From assembly GCA_023101885.1 (NCBI GenBank), contig JALPQD010000514.1, positions 1,331,602 to 1,395,601 of the forward strand: a stretch of DNA of 64,000 nt. Direction: 5' to 3'. Every line of letters begins with the position of its first letter. The stretch's first letter is position 1. The notes beneath the pieces were generated by a model. The model ran no database searches, was not told where the DNA came from, and worked only from the letters and a program-made list of their open reading frames with translations. The DNA comes from Typhlomys cinereus (taxonomy: Eukaryota; Chordata; Mammalia; Rodentia; Platacanthomyidae). The position numbers were made by a program, and so were the translations under genes. Positions 60,413-64,000 of the stretch are shown piece by piece.

Positions 60413-61597
60413 GCTTCAAACTTGTTGACTTGGTTGTATTGCTTATAGTTTCAAGAGTTGTATTGTTGAGTAAAAATCTAGTATTGAAGACTATGCTTTT
60501 AAAAACTTGCAAAAGGGATAAACATGCATTACATAGAGATTGCACTTTTAGATTCTCCTACAATTATTCAATACATGTGTTTGTGTTGAGAATATGTGTG
60601 TTTTTATACAAAACGATTTTATATTATTTGACTTGCTCCCTAGCTTATTTTCTTCATGACGCTAACATTGTGAGTCCATTTTTCATTCCATAATACATGA
60701 TTCTACATTAGTAGTTTCAGTGGCAAATGCTATGCTATTTTAGGGTGGTTGTTTTCAAATAAGCTTTTATTATAAGAAAATTGGCTTACGTCCATTATCA
60801 CAATGGTACAGTGCTAAACTTTCTGGTGTCAGATTATTGCTCGAAGATGCATTTTTAGAAGTTGAATTGCTCAGTGTCCCATGTAAATATTTGAAAGGCT
60901 TTTACTGTATATTGCCACATGATTACGTTAGAATAGCAGATCGAGACTGAATGGCCATCAACTGCAAGATTGTCACATTCTGTTTCCCCTCACATCCCAT
61001 CTTCATTAATATTGTATGTCACCATTTTTTTAAATCTTATCTAATAGGCAAAGACAAGTATCTGTTGGACTTATTTCCCTATGCCCTATTTACTTTGAGA
61101 ATACTATGCTTTTACACAAGTCGGTTCATAAGTGCATGAGGGAAATTCATCACCATATTCTGTTGAATCTTAGCACTTGGCTGAGCAGATAAATAGGGTA
61201 ATAAGATGGTGTTGACCTTAGATTCTGATTGCAGAGAATAGACGAGAGGGAGTCTTGGAAATTCATATCTTATTCTCATGATTCGTGTCCATGATCCTGG
61301 TAAGGAAATTTACTCTTGTGATGTTCCCATCACAGGCAACATAAGCCTATGTAATTTCAACTCTCTGGTTCATGTAGAGTCAATAGTGTTTATTCAAGCC
61401 CTGAGGATGCTGGGTTTTGTAGTCCCTAAAGATATATTTAAGATAACATTTATGTAAAGTTGTTCAATTCCCAAATTTGAACTTTTCATACCGTTGAAGA
61501 ACATAAAATCTGACTAGAGGGGCATTTAAACTTGTCCCATGTTTGCAATCTGTCCCATAAAAGAGTAAAAGGCTTGCTCAAAATCCATTTTATCCCA

Positions 61598-61775
61598 AAC
61601 AACAAGAGATTTCAGAGAGTAAGATGTCTGCTTGCAAAGCTGGTGACCTGAGTTTGATCCCTGGAAGCCCACATGGTGAAAGGAGATAGCTGACCTCCAG
61701 TTTTCATTTGACCTCTTTCCATGTGTCATGACTTGCTGCATACTCACATTCTCCTCTAATAAATAAAATCTCAAA
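61598..61775 (+). mobile_element. B3-type SINE
   Basis: agtaagatgtctgcttgcaaag, gacctgagtttgatccctgg, aggagatagctgacctcc and ctaataaataaaatctc. Confidence 0.72.
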
Positions 61776-62591
61776 AAATCTGGGGTAACTAGAGAACCTG
61801 AGGGAAAAATGTGTCCATGACCACCATACTGATCATATTTCTTGTAGCTTGGAATGCTCGCACCTACAAGTGAGAGGTGCCAACATCTCCTGTTCTCCTA
61901 AACATGTCCACAATGTGGACAGCTTTTAGGCCAGAAAAAGTGAACACACTGAAAGTGCCTGCAGGGTAGAATGATACTGAAATGGGGAACAGTGTGAAGT
62001 ACTCTTGATTTGGTGCCATCACATCTGAAACATTTTGCCTTTCACATGGTTTTTCTCCCACCTGCCATCTAGGCTTCCTAAGAACTTTGTATTTATGTGT
62101 ACCTAATTCTTCCAGGTCAGAAACTGAATTAAACTTTGGACTCTGTATTCTTGTTTGCATATGAAGATGATGATACTTGTCGATGATCCTGACTAGGTGC
62201 CCTGAGGTATGGGAGGAGGTGGTTTAAGGAAAGTCAGCTTTATGTCAATGGGCTTTTAATCTAAGTCTGTAGAAGGTTTTTCTTTATGGGACATTAATTA
62301 TCCATGTGGAATTGGTTCTTACAGCTTTGAGCCAGCCACTTGATAGTTTTGTTTTCCAGACCAAACTAAGATGTTGATGAAGTGGAGACATGGTTAATAT
62401 CACAGATGATGGTTCTAGGGAATGAAGATTCTGAAAGAAATTAGAGTGTGTGCTTTGAAGTGGGTGGTAGAGACACAGGGTATGTGGGGAAGAAAAGAAA
62501 TTGTAGAAGCAACCATTGCTTCTGCAGACATGGGGTGTGGGCTGAAATGACTGAATCTCATTACCTCTGCTTCCTAGATAAATTTTCAACT

Positions 62592-62950
62592 GGTGTTAGG
62601 GACTGAGTTGTGCGCCCCCACCTCCATACTCAGAGACTGAAACCCTTATGTCCACAGTGATGGTATTTGGAGATGGGGCCTTTGGAGAATAGAACATGAA
62701 CGTAAACACCCATGATAAGATAAATTCCCTTAGAAGAAGATTGAAGATGGATTGGTCTTTTTATCTGTTGTATGAAGACAAAATAAAAATACAACCATCT
62801 ACAAACCTCAAAATGATTCCTCACCAGATATCAAACTCTCCAGTACCTTGATCCTGGACTTCTCAGCTTCTAAAACTTTGAAAAATATCTGTTACTTATA
62901 CCACCCAGTTTGTGGTGTTGTGTGACAGCAGCCGAGCTGACTCACTGAGC
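62592..62950 (+). mobile_element. MLT1 LTR (ERVL-MaLR), old
   Basis: gttagggactgagttgtgc, atggtatttggagatgggg, accttgatcctggacttctc, then the signature ccacccagtttgtggtgttg and gacagcagccgagctgactc. Near full length, placental-wide. Confidence 0.82.
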
Positions 62951-64000
62951 TTGACAGAGACACTGGAAAAACCAGGAGGCCACGACACTGGTGTAGACAT
63001 TTTCATGCTAGGAGTGGCAAGTACTTTCTGGAAGATAATGTTAATCGCTCATACCAGGATTCCCTTAGTCAAGCTAAGTATTCTCTGGTCCAGTTTTATT
63101 GTGACCTAGGTAAACAAAAAGAGGGTAATTGATCTGGGTATAAAAATAATATTTATGTTTCTGGCTAAACTCCAAAAGCTGACATTTTCTGGTGATGGGC
63201 AAAACCAGAATACCTGATGCATATAAATACACAACAAATAAAAGAGAATTGAATGAGTTTTACCTTATGGTGAAGCATCATCCTGGATTTAGAAATCTAG
63301 AGGTTAAGTGTTTCTTTGCAGTTTCTAACATCTTGCCACTCTGTAGGAAACCAACCTCAGGTATGTTTCTTCTCCCTATGTGTTAAAAAGGGTGAGAAGC
63401 AAACATGTCCCTCTTCATGTGGGAAGAGAAGAAAGAAGGGTCAGGGACAGCATAGTCCTGTGAGAGCTCTCCACTGCACTGGATCACACAGTGCTGTCCC
63501 CATATAAGAGGCTACAAGGATCTGACATACCCATATCAGCCTAGAGGCACCTCTTTCTGACCAATCTGCTTAGAGTAAATCACCCCCAACCCCTCTCTAC
63601 ATGTGGTCATAGCTTTGTTTAGAAACCCTTACAGATATTTCCAAATGAAAGATTTTGTTTTTGTGTTCCTTCAGAAACTGTTTCAGTAGAAGCCGACTGT
63701 CATCCCCTTGTTACTCCTTGCAATCCTTTTGTGAAGAAAGCACAAATTATCTTGCTTTGTGGGATGAGTTTAGAAGACTTCATAGACGAGGCACTATGTT
63801 CTTGAAGCCTTATGATAGAATTTGTTAGCATGTATCAGGCAGAATGTTTTGGAGAGTAATATAGTAGGGTAGGGGAAATGGGATAGTTAGAGAGATGGAG
63901 ACACTATGTCAGGCAGCATGGCATGTTCAAGAACAGAGGAGATGAGAAGATGGTATTCAAGGCATGAATTTGCCCTGAGGATCTGAAGCAGAAGTGTGAT

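Larger units (their letters stand above)
15280..64000 (+). other. CACNB2: CACNB2 gene, 5' part (open at the window end)
   Basis: This span holds the start of the gene for the beta-2 subunit of high-voltage-activated calcium channels. The protein is cytoplasmic, binds the alpha-1 subunit I-II linker, moves the channel to the membrane and sets its gating. Three coding pieces are seen: two alternative first exons (15280-15393 and 15783-15818) and a shared exon (25486-25578). All lie on the + strand, all are in phase 0 and all have GT donors. The conserved core begins in later exons that I do not find here, so the intron that starts at 25579 runs out of the window. From memory, the family has a gene of several hundred kb with distal promoters for beta2c/d and internal promoters for beta2a/b/e, and this layout fits. 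The 5' UTR and the exact transcription start are not determined. Confidence 0.93.
25579..64000 (+). other. CACNB2: CACNB2 intron after the shared exon (continues past the window)
   Basis: 38.4 kb without a recognised exon. It is filled with transposon remnants listed separately. Stretches over 300 bases in which I see no gene and no nameable repeat: 25579-27100, 27180-28290, 28400-30130, 31560-33320, 33430-34660, 35140-36050, 37760-38870, 39010-39890, 40910-42250, 42580-43600, 46700-47030, 47580-48430, 51300-51860, 53240-55120, 55295-56120, 57010-57530, 58710-59650, 60420-61595 and 62000-62590, 62960-64000. The exons for MQCC-, MLDRR- and MKATW-type beta-2 N-termini and the core exon were looked for and not found. 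Confidence 0.8.

Noticed and set aside
25579..64000. Search for further CACNB2 exons (beta2a, b, e starts and the core exon)
   Set aside because: No match to the expected peptides with splice sites was found by reading; they probably lie beyond the window.

Overview
The window is mammalian nuclear DNA, almost certainly from a rodent. The evidence is a dense load of B1-type, B2-superfamily and B4-type SINEs, URR1-like hAT fossils, rodent L1 3' ends and a MaLR retrotransposon, over a background of old MIR, L2 and MLT1 copies shared by all mammals. The commonest young SINE has a B2-like tRNA head but a body unlike mouse B2. I suspect a dipodoid (jerboa-like) B2-superfamily element, but that is inference. 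No prokaryotic gene, CRISPR array or operon is present.

The only protein-coding gene I can support is the 5' part of CACNB2, the voltage-gated calcium channel beta-2 subunit, on the + strand. A TATA-less CpG island (about 14.69-16.08 kb) carries two alternative first coding exons. One is 15280-15393, which encodes the 38-residue N-terminus starting MVQSDMSKSPP (usually called beta2d). The other is 15783-15818, which encodes the 12-residue N-terminus MNQASGLDRLKI (usually called beta2c). Both end in phase 0 and can join the shared exon at 25486-25578 ([17 protein letters not shown] ... SFVRQ), which is also a whole number of codons. The rest of the gene (SH3-HOOK-GK core) and the other N-terminal exons (beta2a, b, e) must lie beyond position 64000.

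Layout: 1-14.6 kb is intergenic flank, with a degenerate TG-rich satellite-like tract (0.53-1.27 kb), several SINEs, a retroviral LTR with TATA box and poly(A) signal on the minus strand (9563-10007), URR1 copies and a tRNA-Phe-like pseudogene. 14.69-16.08 kb is the promoter island. 15.8-25.5 kb is the intron between the first exons and the shared exon. 25.6-64 kb is the following intron, which is open at the window end and filled with transposon remnants. These include a complete, non-autonomous MaLR element with both LTRs (49020-50973) inserted into an older SINE. Unique islands in the introns (for example 32.95-33.22, 34.38-34.56 and 58.98-59.22 kb) are candidate regulatory DNA.

I found no undescribed gene system. 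The points most worth checking are the paired alternative first exons, with a quadruplex motif directly behind one splice donor and a weak donor on the other; the young SINE family with perfect target duplications; the nested MaLR; and the MEF2/GATA and twin AP-1 clusters.
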